Of a stretch of DNA of 64,000 bases, positions 27,570 through 35,554 are shown in pieces (positions within the stretch are counted from its first letter, which is position 1; each line of letters starts with the position of its first letter). The stretch covers positions 62,001 through 126,000 of the forward strand of contig NC_021985.1 in assembly GCF_000444875.1 (NCBI RefSeq), written 5' to 3'. The notes beneath the pieces are model-generated. The model made no database searches. It was not told where the DNA came from and worked only from the letters and a program-made list of their open reading frames with translations. This stretch comes from Streptomyces collinus Tu 365. GTDB taxonomy: Bacteria > Actinomycetota > Actinomycetes > Streptomycetales > Streptomycetaceae. The position numbers were made by a program, and so were the translations under genes.

Positions 27570-27983
27570 TCAGTGGGCTGCGTGTGGCTGGAAGCAGGCG
27601 ATCACGTCTTTGCCACGGGGACACCGGTGGGCCTGCCAGGTGTCGGCGAGTGCGTCGACCAGTTGCAGGCCGCGGCCCCCGGTTGCGCCGGCATCGGAGG
27701 GGCGCTGTTCGGGCAGCCGTGGCGAGGCATCGTGCACCGTCACATGCAGGCACTCCTCGTCCCAGGTGAGGATCAGCTGCGCCGCGCTGCGGGCGTGCAT
27801 GTGCGCGTTGGTCACCAACTCGGAAACGGCCAGAACCACCGAGTCCACCAGGTCAGGGGCGGTAGCCGCCCAGCCGAGCGTCGTCAGGTGCGCGCGTGTC
27901 CAGTCCCTCGCTCCCTTCGCCCCACTGCTCACCGGGAGCGAGCGCGCCCATCCCACAGCCCTCAACGACGACTCCTCCGCCAC
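27570..27983 (-). CDS. HATPase-type anti-sigma/regulatory protein
   Basis: 137 residues from the GTG at 27983, chosen because GGAGGAGGAG lies four bases upstream; a second GTG at 28007 is possible. A single GHKL ATPase domain: N-box LAVSELVTNAHMHARSA, G1 VHDASPRLP, G2 GATGGRGLQLVDALADTW. This is the RsbW/SpoIIAB-like class that is abundant in Streptomyces and usually binds sigma factors or anti-anti-sigma proteins in the cytoplasm. No cognate sigma factor or antagonist is adjacent. A decayed relative may lie at 28977-29197. Confidence 0.85.
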   Translation of the reverse strand: MAEESSLRAVGWARSLPVSSGAKGARDWTRAHLTTLGWAATAPDLVDSVVLAVSELVTNAHMHARSAAQLILTWDEECLHVTVHDASPRLPEQRPSDAGATGGRGLQLVDALADTWQAHRCPRGKDVIACFQPHAAH

Positions 27984-28007
27984 TGTCTCCTCCTCCAATC
28001 GCTGCAC

Positions 28008-28349
28008 TTATCCCCGTCTGCCCCCGATAGCCGATGCGAAGTCCCTGGTCCGTCCTTGGTGACACGTTCCCGTGTCGCCGGGGCACAGGCCGGGCCCCCG
28101 CCGGGACGAGCACCGTCGCGACGCAGCAGCCGTTGGCCGGGCGGTTCCGGTGGGAGAGGGTGAACCGGCGCGGCTTCTGCGGCAGCCGGAATGCTGCTGT
28201 CCGTTCCCGGGGGCAAAGCCAGGTGATCATCGGGTACGGCGGCGCACCGTTGGAGCCGACAGGGCCTGCCAGGTCACGCTCCGGCTTGAGCAACGCTGCG
28301 CCCCGCTCCTTGAGGAATGGGGCGGGGCGCAGCCGGAGGGGTTGGGAGA
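28008..28349. other. Gap with no recognisable gene
   Basis: About 340 bases between the HATPase gene and a frameshifted secreted-protein gene, all on the minus strand. It includes the promoter region of the HATPase gene. Nothing else is supported. Confidence 0.35.
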
Positions 28350-28702
28350 TCAGCGGTTCGCGCAGATCGCGTACACCGAGATCCCGACGTCGCTGTACCG
28401 CATCTGCCGGCCGAGGGCGGTCCAGCCGCGTCCGTCGTCGGTCGGGAACGAGCCGACGAGGATGGCGTCCTGGCCCTGCGCCTCCGCTCCCCCGCCGATG
28501 GCGACCTTCCCCTGTGGGCAGAACACCGTCCGCGCTGGAAGTTCGGCACGGTCGCGTTCGGCAGCTTCACCACCTGGTACCCGTCCACCACCGCGGCCGC
28601 CTCGACGGGCGCCTGGCCGTCCGACGCCTGCGCCGCCCACCCGACGCCCGACACCAGGGCCACCGCCAGCGCGCCCGCCCCGAGAGTCCTCAAGCCTCGC
28701 AT
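28350..28702 (-). pseudogene. Secreted protein with a single frameshift
   Basis: GGAGGAG precedes the ATG at 28702. The first frame gives signal peptide MRGLRTLGAGALAVALVSGV and VVDGYQVVKLPNATVPNFQR; the continuation TVFCPQGKVAIGGGAEAQGQ, DAILVGSFPTDDGRGWTALG and RQMRYSDVGISVYAICANR is one frame away. A single missing base near 28530 explains it. The assembled protein (~117 residues, two Cys) matches the general look of small Streptomyces exported proteins with a FCPxGKxxxGGG motif. As written the product would end in unrelated Arg/Ser-rich sequence. Confidence 0.75.
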
Positions 28703-28895
28703 CGTGCTCCTCCACGTCCGGTGAGGACCCGACGACCGGGCCTCATCGCGACTGCAACCTTGCCGGGCCAAACTCCTCAGAACGTTGCATACAAGGCCAA
28801 ACGCCCGAATGTGAGGAACGGGGAGCATCCGCGCCCGATACGCGACCGACAGCCGCCCCCTGGCGCCCCACTTCTGCATCCGTCCGCGGGGGCCA

Positions 28896-28968
28896 CTCCG
28901 GTCGAAGCGCGCAGGCGCCCGGGCCGCGCCGAGTCGCCGGCGAGGGCGCCTGCGCGCTTCGACCGGAG
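28896..28968. repeat. 25-bp perfect inverted repeat with 23-base spacer
   Basis: Left arm 28896-28920 starts CTCCGGTCGAAGCGCG and right arm 28944-28968 ends CGCGCTTCGACCGGAG; all 25 positions are complementary. The spacer is GC-rich and can itself fold. There is no T-run and no intact gene just upstream on either strand. It might be a terminator, a transposon end pair or a recombination site. Confidence 0.9.
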
Positions 28969-28976
28969 CGGCCCTG

Positions 28977-29197
28977 CTCGTGGGCGGTGCTGCGGCTGGT
29001 GTCGGCGGTGCGGGTGGAGGTGGCCGACAGGTCGTCCCGGCTGTCCTGCCCGAAGGGCGTCTTAGGTGGAGGCCGAGTGCGGGCGGCGTCTCGTGCGGCT
29101 GGACGCCATGGTCGACGAGTGGGGCGTAGCGCCCGGTCCGGGGAATCGGGAAAACCGTCTGGTGCGCGTGCGCGCCGCGCTAGGGTCCCTGTCCTGA
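28977..29197 (+). pseudogene. Remnant of a HATPase anti-sigma-like protein
   Basis: One frame reads WAVLRLVSAVRVEVADRSSR-LS, like the strand and G1 box of Streptomyces HATPase proteins (VRVEVxDxSxxLP). After a frame change at ~29066, GTG starts VEAECGRRLVRLDAMVDEWG-VAPGPGN, like the G2 box and tail (SGRGLxLxDALxDEWGVxPxPG), ending at TGA 29195-29197. The N-box part is missing. It is a relic only. Confidence 0.4.
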
Positions 29198-29218
29198 TTT
29201 CAGGATGTTCAGGACGTC

Positions 29219-29680
29219 ATGGCTGGACTGGGGGGTTTGGCGATGCTTGACGAGGTGATGACGGCTGCCGCCGCGGCGGGGGGCACCGCGGTGGTGGAGG
29301 CCGCCGGTTCGGACCTGTGGGCGTGGTTCCGGACGCGGTGCGCCCGGCTGGTCGGCCGCGGTGACCCGGGCCGGGAGGGCGAGGCGCTGGAGCGGCTGGA
29401 CCGCACCGCCGTCGCACTGGCGGCGGGCGCGGACGAGGGGGAACGGGAGTGGCAGCGCGAGGTGCAAGCACGCCTGTGGCGCGGGGAGTTCGCCGCGCTG
29501 CTGGAGAGTGTGGCGGCGGCGGAGCGGGACGAGCTGGTGGCCGGGCTCGACGCGCTGCGGGCGCGGACGGGGGGCCAGGAGAGCGGCGGGGCGGTGTCCG
29601 GGAACACCTTTCGCGGGCCGGTCGCCTTCCAGACGGGCGCGCACAGCACCCAGGACATCCACTTCGGGACGGCGGGATGA
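29219..29680 (+). CDS. Small helical protein, putative effector partner of the NACHT protein
   Basis: 153 residues from the ATG at 29219. Residues ~1-115 are predicted helical: an Ala-rich amphipathic start (LDEVMTAAAAAGGTAVVEAA), then WAWFRTRCARLVGRGD and EREWQREVQARLWRGEFAAL-LESVAAAERDELVAGLDAL. The C-terminus carries GNTFRGPVAFQTGAHSTQ-DIHF, which recurs with 14 of 18 identical residues at the N-terminus of the next protein. In bacterial NLR/amyloid-signalling pairs a helical cell-death domain (Bell-like) sits on exactly this kind of C-terminal motif. ATGA overlap with the NACHT gene shows co-translation. The effector role is inferred from this context. Confidence 0.7.
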   Translation: MAGLGGLAMLDEVMTAAAAAGGTAVVEAAGSDLWAWFRTRCARLVGRGDPGREGEALERLDRTAVALAAGADEGEREWQREVQARLWRGEFAALLESVAAAERDELVAGLDALRARTGGQESGGAVSGNTFRGPVAFQTGAHSTQDIHFGTAG

Positions 29681-29785
29681 GCGGGCCCGGTGCCGGGCCG
29701 GACGGGGTGAGCGGCAACGCCTTCCACGGGCCGGTCGCTCTGCAGACGGGTGCCGGCAGCACGCAGAACGTCCATCACCATCACG
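29597..29785 (+). other. Paired short motif shared by adjacent proteins
   Basis: Codons 29597-29671 (end of the small protein) and 29710-29785 (start of the NACHT protein) encode versions of S-G-N-x-F-x-G-P-V-A-x-Q-T-G-A-x-S-T-Q-x-(I/V)-H. Gly, Asn and Gln are regularly placed, as in amyloid-forming signalling motifs. The copies flank the 4-base gene overlap, so the motif is duplicated across the gene border. Confidence 0.7.
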
Positions 29786-31767
29786 GCCTTGAGGTCCCGT
29801 CCCGGCTGGACGCCTCGGCCGACGAGCTGGCCCGCGCCGTGTGGATGCAGTGGCAGGAGGAGGCCGGGCTGCGGCGGCTGCTGGAGCCGCCGCCGCTGCC
29901 GCCGCGCTGGCGGGTGACCCGCCGGGACCTGTCGGGCCCGGTCGGCGCGGCGACCGCCAAGGGCCGGTGGTCCCGGTTCGAACCGCTGCCCGGCCTGGCG
30001 GCGGTGACCCAGGAGCGGCTGCGGGCCGGTGGCGGACTGGACGAACTGCACGCCGTCTACGGCGGGTTGGCCTCGGGTCGGCTGCTTCTGCTGGGTGCGC
30101 CGGCGGTGGGCAAGACGGCCACCGCGGTGCTGCTGTTGCTGGCCGCGCTGCGCCACCGCGCCCGGCCGGACCTCAGTGCGAGGGAGCGGGCGCGTGTGCC
30201 GGTGCCGGTGCTGCTGACGCTCGACGGCTGGGACCCGGCCCGGGAGAAGGCGACGGAGTGGGCGGCGCAACGGCTGGCCCGGGAGTACACGCTGTTCGCC
30301 GGGCGGGGCGGCCGCGGGCGGGCCCGGGAGCTTTTGGAGTCGGGACGGGTGGCACTGTTCCTGGACGGGCTCGACGAGGTCGACGGCAACAAGCTGCGGG
30401 GCGCGATGGTGACCGCGCTGGCGCAGGCTCCGTGCCGGCTGGTGCTGGTCTCCCGGGCGCTGGAGGCCGTACGGACCGCGAAGAAGAACGCCCGGCTGGG
30501 CAGCGCCGTGGCGCTGGAGATCCAGCCCGTCGCGCCGGCCGAGGCCGCCACGTACCTGCTCGACCAGCTGCCCGACCCGGCGCCCGCCGCGTGGCGGGCG
30601 CTCACCGACCGGCTGCTGCACGCCCCGGACAGCGCGGTGGCCCACGCCCTCGCCAAGCCGCTGGCGATCACCCTGGTACGGGACATCTACGCCGACGACG
30701 GTCCGGTGGACGAACTCCTCGACAGCGCCCGCTTCGACACCTCCACCGAGGTCGAGAACCATCTGCTGGACCACGCCGTCACCGCCGCCTACACTCCGCG
30801 GCCCGGCACCCCGGCCCCCCGCTGGTCCGCCGAGACGGCGGAGCGGACCCTGCGGTTCGTCGCGCGGCGCCTCGCCGGCGAAGGGGAACGGGACCTGCGG
30901 TGGTGGCACATCACAGGGTGGGCCGAGGTCCGGCCCAGACGGCTCGCCATGTGGGCGCTGGTCAGCGTGGTGTGCGGGGTGCCCACCTTCGTCGTGATGT
31001 GGCTGGCCTCCCCCACCCTGTCCACCGTGCTGCTCGCGGTCCCGGGCGCGGTCCTGGGCGGTTGGGTGGCCGGCGACCGCTTCGCGGAACTCAGTGATCC
31101 GCAGCCGTTGCAGAGTGCCGGCTGGCGGGACATCTTCACTCCGGGAGCCATCGTCTCGGGCGTGGTGGAGTGGCTGGTCCTCGGCACCGCGACGACACTG
31201 AGCGCGCCCCTGCTGCCGGGCGACAGCCCGCCGCCCGCGTGGCTCTGCTTCCTCACCACCCTGCCGCTCGGGTACACCGGGGTCCTGGTGACCGGTCGCG
31301 GCCACCAGATCGTGGCGGGCGTGCCGTTGCTGTCCGCCGGAGCGGGCTCCTGGTACGACGACGTACGGGAGTACTACAACCGCCCACCGCTGCAGGACAC
31401 CCGTTCGGTCGGGCCCAGGGATGTGTGGCGGCACCACCTCGGACTGCGCCTCGTCCTCGGCCTGTTGACCGGGGTCGCGGTGGGGTTGCTGGCCGGGCCC
31501 CTGGTGGCCTGGTACTTGGGCTCCCCCCTGGGCGCGCTGGCCGCGTTCTCGGGTGCGCTGCTGACGGCCGTCATGGCCGGCCCGGTCTGCAACACGGCCG
31601 TCGCCACCGCCGCCACCGCCCTTCAGCTCTCCGCCCGCGAGGGCACCCCGGTGTGCCTGATGGCGTTTCTGGAGGACGCCCGCCGCCGCAACCTGCTCCG
31701 GGCGACCGGCCCGGTGTACCAGTTCCGGCACGCCCGCCTCCAGGAACGCCTGGCGCGGCCCCGCTGA
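29677..31767 (+). CDS. NACHT-type STAND ATPase with C-terminal membrane segments
   Basis: 696 residues; starts in the ATGA overlap. Order: matching motif GNAFHGPVALQTGAGSTQ-NVHHHH (residues 12-35), a linker, NACHT NTPase with Walker A GAPAVGKTAT (~140) and Walker B ALFLDGLDEVDG (~227), helical NACHT-associated region to ~410, then six or so hydrophobic segments from ~424 (LAMWALVSVVCGVPTFVVMW) to ~650 (LGALAAFSGALLTAVMAGPV). No TPR, WD or LRR sensor repeats are seen; the membrane domain takes that place. Such proteins act as ligand-triggered oligomerising switches in phage defence or cell death. Here the sensor would sense the membrane state or an envelope signal. Confidence 0.8.
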   Translation: MSGPGAGPDGVSGNAFHGPVALQTGAGSTQNVHHHHGLEVPSRLDASADELARAVWMQWQEEAGLRRLLEPPPLPPRWRVTRRDLSGPVGAATAKGRWSRFEPLPGLAAVTQERLRAGGGLDELHAVYGGLASGRLLLLGAPAVGKTATAVLLLLAALRHRARPDLSARERARVPVPVLLTLDGWDPAREKATEWAAQRLAREYTLFAGRGGRGRARELLESGRVALFLDGLDEVDGNKLRGAMVTALAQAPCRLVLVSRALEAVRTAKKNARLGSAVALEIQPVAPAEAATYLLDQLPDPAPAAWRALTDRLLHAPDSAVAHALAKPLAITLVRDIYADDGPVDELLDSARFDTSTEVENHLLDHAVTAAYTPRPGTPAPRWSAETAERTLRFVARRLAGEGERDLRWWHITGWAEVRPRRLAMWALVSVVCGVPTFVVMWLASPTLSTVLLAVPGAVLGGWVAGDRFAELSDPQPLQSAGWRDIFTPGAIVSGVVEWLVLGTATTLSAPLLPGDSPPPAWLCFLTTLPLGYTGVLVTGRGHQIVAGVPLLSAGAGSWYDDVREYYNRPPLQDTRSVGPRDVWRHHLGLRLVLGLLTGVAVGLLAGPLVAWYLGSPLGALAAFSGALLTAVMAGPVCNTAVATAATALQLSAREGTPVCLMAFLEDARRRNLLRATGPVYQFRHARLQERLARPR

Positions 31768-31879
31768 TCGGCTGGGTGCCAGGCGAAGGCGTCGACGGCA
31801 TCCGCGGTCCGGGTCCGGCAGCTGACCAGGCGTCTCCCGGCGATCCGTCGCTGTCGGTGGCTGCTGCGATGCTGGCGGG

Positions 31880-32287
31880 ATGACCCCTTGGAATCTGCTC
31901 ACCCTCCACGACGCTCTGCGCGCGAGCTGGGCCGCCGACACGTGTTCCCCGGACGACCTCGCCCGCGCCGGATGGCAGCCGGACAACCCGGCCTGGGGGC
32001 ACTGCGACATCACCGCCTTGGTCGTGAACGACATCTTCGGCGGCGACCTCATGGTCGGGGAGGTCCACTGCGGCAGCGATCAGCAGGGATTCCACTGGTG
32101 GAACCGGCTGCCCAGCGGTGCGGAACTCGACCTGACGCGCGAGCAGTTCCGCACGGGCCAGACCGTGACCGCAGCGCGGGTCGTCGAGCGGCCGCCGGGC
32201 CCTCTGCCTCGGCGCGGAAAGGAGTACCTCCTGCTGCGTGAGCGTGTCACCAGGCACCTCGGGCACCTCCCGGCGCCGGCGGCCTGA
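31880..32287 (+). CDS. YunG-family protein
   Basis: 135 residues from the ATG at 31880. LHDALRASWAADTCSPDDLA, PAWGHCDITALVVNDIFGGD, LMVGEVHCGSDQQGFHWWNR and LPSGAELDLTREQF match the YunG-like family (ALxxSWSxET...GQCxVTALVVQD), with the conserved Cys in GHCDIT and His/Trp in HWWN. YunG is a small soluble protein; its biochemical role is not known. The ribosome site is weak (GGCGGG). It is convergent with the CbiZ gene. Confidence 0.75.
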   Translation: MTPWNLLTLHDALRASWAADTCSPDDLARAGWQPDNPAWGHCDITALVVNDIFGGDLMVGEVHCGSDQQGFHWWNRLPSGAELDLTREQFRTGQTVTAARVVERPPGPLPRRGKEYLLLRERVTRHLGHLPAPAA

Positions 32288-32414
32288 CCGGCGAAAGCCG
32301 TGGTTCAGCTGCAGTTACCCGATGGCGGCTGCCGGGGCGAGCGCGGACACACGGCACTGCGCAGCACCGGCACGGTGACGCGGGCCGAGCCACCCGGTCG
32401 TGTGCCGTCGCGAG

Positions 32415-33095
32415 TCAGCAGGCAGCCGCCGCGGTGGATACGGCCGCGTGGACGGCCCGTGCCAGACGGGCCCCCCACAGGGAGCGGGGGCCGGCGAAAG
32501 CGTGGACGTCCTCGCCTCTGCGGGGCGTACGTGTGGCCACGCAGACCGCGTCGGTGGGTGTACCGGAGCAGTCGTAGCCGGCCCCGACCAGCGCCTGCAC
32601 CTTGGCCTCGGTGGCCGTGGCGACGGCATTGACCAGCGCCGCGTCGGACAGCGCCACGGGAAGGGCGACGACGATGTTGACCGTGCCCGCCCGTAGCGGC
32701 GCCGCGGTGCCCTCGGCCGGGGATGCGGCCCATCCCCGTACGCCGAGGCCCGCCGTCGCCACCGCGTCGACTCCGCCGTCATGCGCGCTGCCGTGGGCCC
32801 GCACGTCGGCTGCCGTCATCAGGCCCACCCCCTCGCCCCGCGCGCCGGCTTCGTGGGCCAGCACGGCCAGGTGCCGGGCCGGGTCGGTACGCCGGTAACC
32901 GTGGGAGACCTGCGCGTTGAGGATCCAGGAACGTTCCCCGATGCCTCCGCCGAGGACAGCGCTGCTGATCATCCGCCAGCCGGGTCCCGGCCGCCACAAG
33001 AGAGCGTGCAGCCTCTCACCGTCCTCGACTCGGGACAGCTGCTGCACCCGCAGCAGTCGGGTGGCATCGCGGGACGACGGGATGACGGCACTCAC
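32415..33095 (-). CDS. cbiZ: Adenosylcobinamide amidohydrolase (CbiZ)
   Basis: 226 residues from the GTG at 33095, chosen because GAGGAG sits ten bases upstream; the frame runs on to 33248 without a better start. SSAVLGGGIGERSWILNAQV-SHGYRRTDP, VGLMTAADVRAH, TVNIVVALPVALSDAALVNA-VATATEAK and FAGPRSLWGARLARAVHAA are family hallmarks. CbiZ cleaves the aminopropanol side chain of (pseudo)cobinamide to cobyric acid, letting the cell salvage foreign corrinoids. It usually sits with BtuFCD transport genes; here it is alone in the telomere-proximal block. No cobalamin riboswitch is seen. Confidence 0.85.
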   Translation of the reverse strand: MSAVIPSSRDATRLLRVQQLSRVEDGERLHALLWRPGPGWRMISSAVLGGGIGERSWILNAQVSHGYRRTDPARHLAVLAHEAGARGEGVGLMTAADVRAHGSAHDGGVDAVATAGLGVRGWAASPAEGTAAPLRAGTVNIVVALPVALSDAALVNAVATATEAKVQALVGAGYDCSGTPTDAVCVATRTPRRGEDVHAFAGPRSLWGARLARAVHAAVSTAAAAC

Positions 33096-33297
33096 CTGGC
33101 AGGTACTCCTCAGGACGAAATGAATCCGCTGATCGTACGGGCAGATCGTCATGGCGGGGACGGCGGCCGCAGGCGGTGGCGAGCATGCGCGCCCTGGCCG
33201 CTTCTGCAGGCTGACGCCCTCCTGCCGCACGCGAAATGAACGATGCATGTGCGCTATTCGTACGTCTCATTCGTTAGGATGGGGCTGGAGGTGCTTC

Positions 33298-35541
33298 ATG
33301 TCCGAATTGTTCGACGCGGTGGATGCCCTGGTGGCGTCCCGGTCGTCGCTGCCGTCGCCGGCGGAGCGCCGGCGGCTGCGCCAGGCGCACGCCCTCACTC
33401 TGGACGAAGTGGCCGCCGCCCTGGGCGTGCGACGCGCGACCGTCGGCGACTGGGAATCGGGCAAGACCGAGCCGCGGCCGCCGCAGCGGGATGCGTACGC
33501 GCGCCTGCTCGAGCAGCTCGCACAGCTCTATCCCGCCACTGAAGACGTTGGTGCGCCGCAGGAGGACACGGCGGCGCCGAAGGCAGCCTCCGGCACGGCG
33601 CCGATGGCGCCGCCTGCGGCCTCGGGTGCGGTGCCCGCAGCCGCAGTCTCTGCCACATCAGGTACCACCGCGCCCGCTGTCCCCGCCGCCGCTCCCGCCT
33701 CGGCGGCGGCCCCGCGTCCGGCAGCCGCCTCCCGGCCTGCGCCGGCCTCCCGGCGTCCGGCCGCCGAGAAGGCCGCTCCGGCGGAGACGCCGCCGCCCGG
33801 TGGGGCGTACGCGCACGGCCCGCTGCTCGTCCTCGATGCCGACGCCGAGCGACATGTGACCGGCTACGGCGTCGGCGGCCTGATCCTGGATGTGCCCGCC
33901 AAGTCCCTTCCCGCGCTGGTGGAGTGGACGCTGGCCGAGGCGCGGCTCGGGGCGGAGCGGCTGCACGGCTCGGGCAAGGACGCCGACCCGCTGCTGGTGC
34001 TCACCGAGGCGGCGTGCGAGCGCTACGGCCTGCCCGCCCAGCTGTCGCACGAGGAGCGGCTGGCCGGGCGGCTCCCGGAGGGGCACAAGGTCGTCAAGCA
34101 GCTCCAGCGCGCGGACTGGCAGCTCACCAAGCGGGGGCTGGGGCCGTGGGCGCGGATCTACCGCCCCGTTCAGGGGGGCCGTCGGCGTTGCGTGCAGTTG
34201 TGCATTCCTTCGTGGCGCGCCCTCGACGACCGCGCGTGGGGCCATGCCGCCCGGTTGGAGCCGGCGGAGCTGGCCCGGGTGCTGGGTGTGTACGCGCAGC
34301 GGGTGATGACGCCGGTGGGGTCCACCGCGGTGACGGGGCTGCAGCTGATGACCGCGCTGAACCCGCCGACCCGTGCCGGCCGGCCGGACGAGGAAGGCAG
34401 GCGGCACCGCGAGCACCGGCCGGGGTCGCTGGGTACCGAGCCGGTGGACCCGGCGCCGTGCGAGGCGACCGACGGGCACCCCGTCCTGGCGCACCTGCCC
34501 CGCTTTCACGTGCGCGGCCCCGGCGAGAAGCTGTTCGAGGAGGCCTACGACTGGGCGCGGGATCTCACCGATGAGGAGTGCATGCGGCGCCACCTGGTCG
34601 GCATCGACGTGAACCTGGCGTTCGGTGCGGCCGCCAACGGCGCCGTCGTCGGCCTCGCGTCGCCGCCCGTGCACGTCACCGATCCGACTTTCGACGCCAC
34701 GGTGCCCGGCTCCTGGCTGGTCGATCTCTCCCACGTCGACCTGAACCGGGTGAAGGTCGGCAAGCGGTGGCGGGACCTCGACGGTGACCTGCTGCCCAGC
34801 CCGTTCACGCCGACCGGCCGGCGTCCCGAGGGCCCGGCCTGGTACACCACGCCCACCGTGGCCTACGCCGTCGAGCTCGGCTACGAGGTGGCCCCGCTGG
34901 AGGCGTGGGTGCGGCCCGAGAGCGGCCGGTTCCTGGACGGCTGGTACAAGCGGCTGCGCGACGCCTACGTCGCCACCATGGCGGACCTGGGCGTCACCGA
35001 GAAGCTCTCCCCGGCCGCGTTCCTCAAGGCGATGGACGGCCACCGCGGCCGTGATCCGGAGCTGGCGCTCGTTCTCGGCGCCGTCAAGATGACCGTCAAG
35101 GGCGGCATCGGCAAGCTGCAGGAGAAGGCACGCGGCGGCGGCTGGAAACCGGGGCAGGCCTGGCCGGCTCTGGCCCGGCCGACGTGGCGCCCCGACATCC
35201 GGGCCACCGTGATCTCCCGGGCCCGGATCAACATGCACCGCAAGATGCTGCACCTGGCGGCGGCCACCGGCCGGTACCCGGTCGCGGTGCTCTCGGACTG
35301 CGCCGTGTACGCCGCCGACGGGCCCAGCCCGCTGGACGTCCTGCCCTACGACTCGGGCGGCAAGACCGTGCCCGGCTCCTTCCGGCTCGGCGTCTCCCCG
35401 GGGATGGTCAAGCACGAGGGCACCCAGAGCGTGCTGTGGGGAGCCAACGTGCTCGAGGAGCTCGCCGGTGACGGTCACGTCGCCAACCTCGCCCGCTACA
35501 TCAAGACCGGCGAGGTCACCGCCAAGGACACCGGGGAATAG
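33298..35541 (+). CDS. tap: Telomere-associated protein Tap
   Basis: 747 residues; GGAGGTGCTTC precedes the ATG at 33298. An N-terminal HTH (RRRLRQAHALTLDEVAAALG-VRRATVGDWESGKTEPR) is followed by an Ala/Pro-rich linker (~80-160) and the large conserved Tap body (VKQLQRADWQLTKRGLGPWA, HVTDPTFDATVPGSWLVDLS, LGAVKMTVKGGIGKLQEKAR, SRARINMHRKML). In Streptomyces, Tap binds the 3' overhang at linear replicon ends and recruits Tpg for end-patching. The tpg gene follows after 13 bases. TAGGAT at 33275-33280 fits a -10 box. Its presence shows the window is from a linear replicon or its arm. Confidence 0.92.
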   Translation: MSELFDAVDALVASRSSLPSPAERRRLRQAHALTLDEVAAALGVRRATVGDWESGKTEPRPPQRDAYARLLEQLAQLYPATEDVGAPQEDTAAPKAASGTAPMAPPAASGAVPAAAVSATSGTTAPAVPAAAPASAAAPRPAAASRPAPASRRPAAEKAAPAETPPPGGAYAHGPLLVLDADAERHVTGYGVGGLILDVPAKSLPALVEWTLAEARLGAERLHGSGKDADPLLVLTEAACERYGLPAQLSHEERLAGRLPEGHKVVKQLQRADWQLTKRGLGPWARIYRPVQGGRRRCVQLCIPSWRALDDRAWGHAARLEPAELARVLGVYAQRVMTPVGSTAVTGLQLMTALNPPTRAGRPDEEGRRHREHRPGSLGTEPVDPAPCEATDGHPVLAHLPRFHVRGPGEKLFEEAYDWARDLTDEECMRRHLVGIDVNLAFGAAANGAVVGLASPPVHVTDPTFDATVPGSWLVDLSHVDLNRVKVGKRWRDLDGDLLPSPFTPTGRRPEGPAWYTTPTVAYAVELGYEVAPLEAWVRPESGRFLDGWYKRLRDAYVATMADLGVTEKLSPAAFLKAMDGHRGRDPELALVLGAVKMTVKGGIGKLQEKARGGGWKPGQAWPALARPTWRPDIRATVISRARINMHRKMLHLAAATGRYPVAVLSDCAVYAADGPSPLDVLPYDSGGKTVPGSFRLGVSPGMVKHEGTQSVLWGANVLEELAGDGHVANLARYIKTGEVTAKDTGE

Positions 35542-35554
35542 GGCGGTTACGGCG

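Noticed and set aside
29209..32052. Minus-strand open frame of about 950 codons
   Set aside because: Complement of the NACHT operon. It crosses the two-gene border without any domain and is Arg/Gly/Gln-rich.
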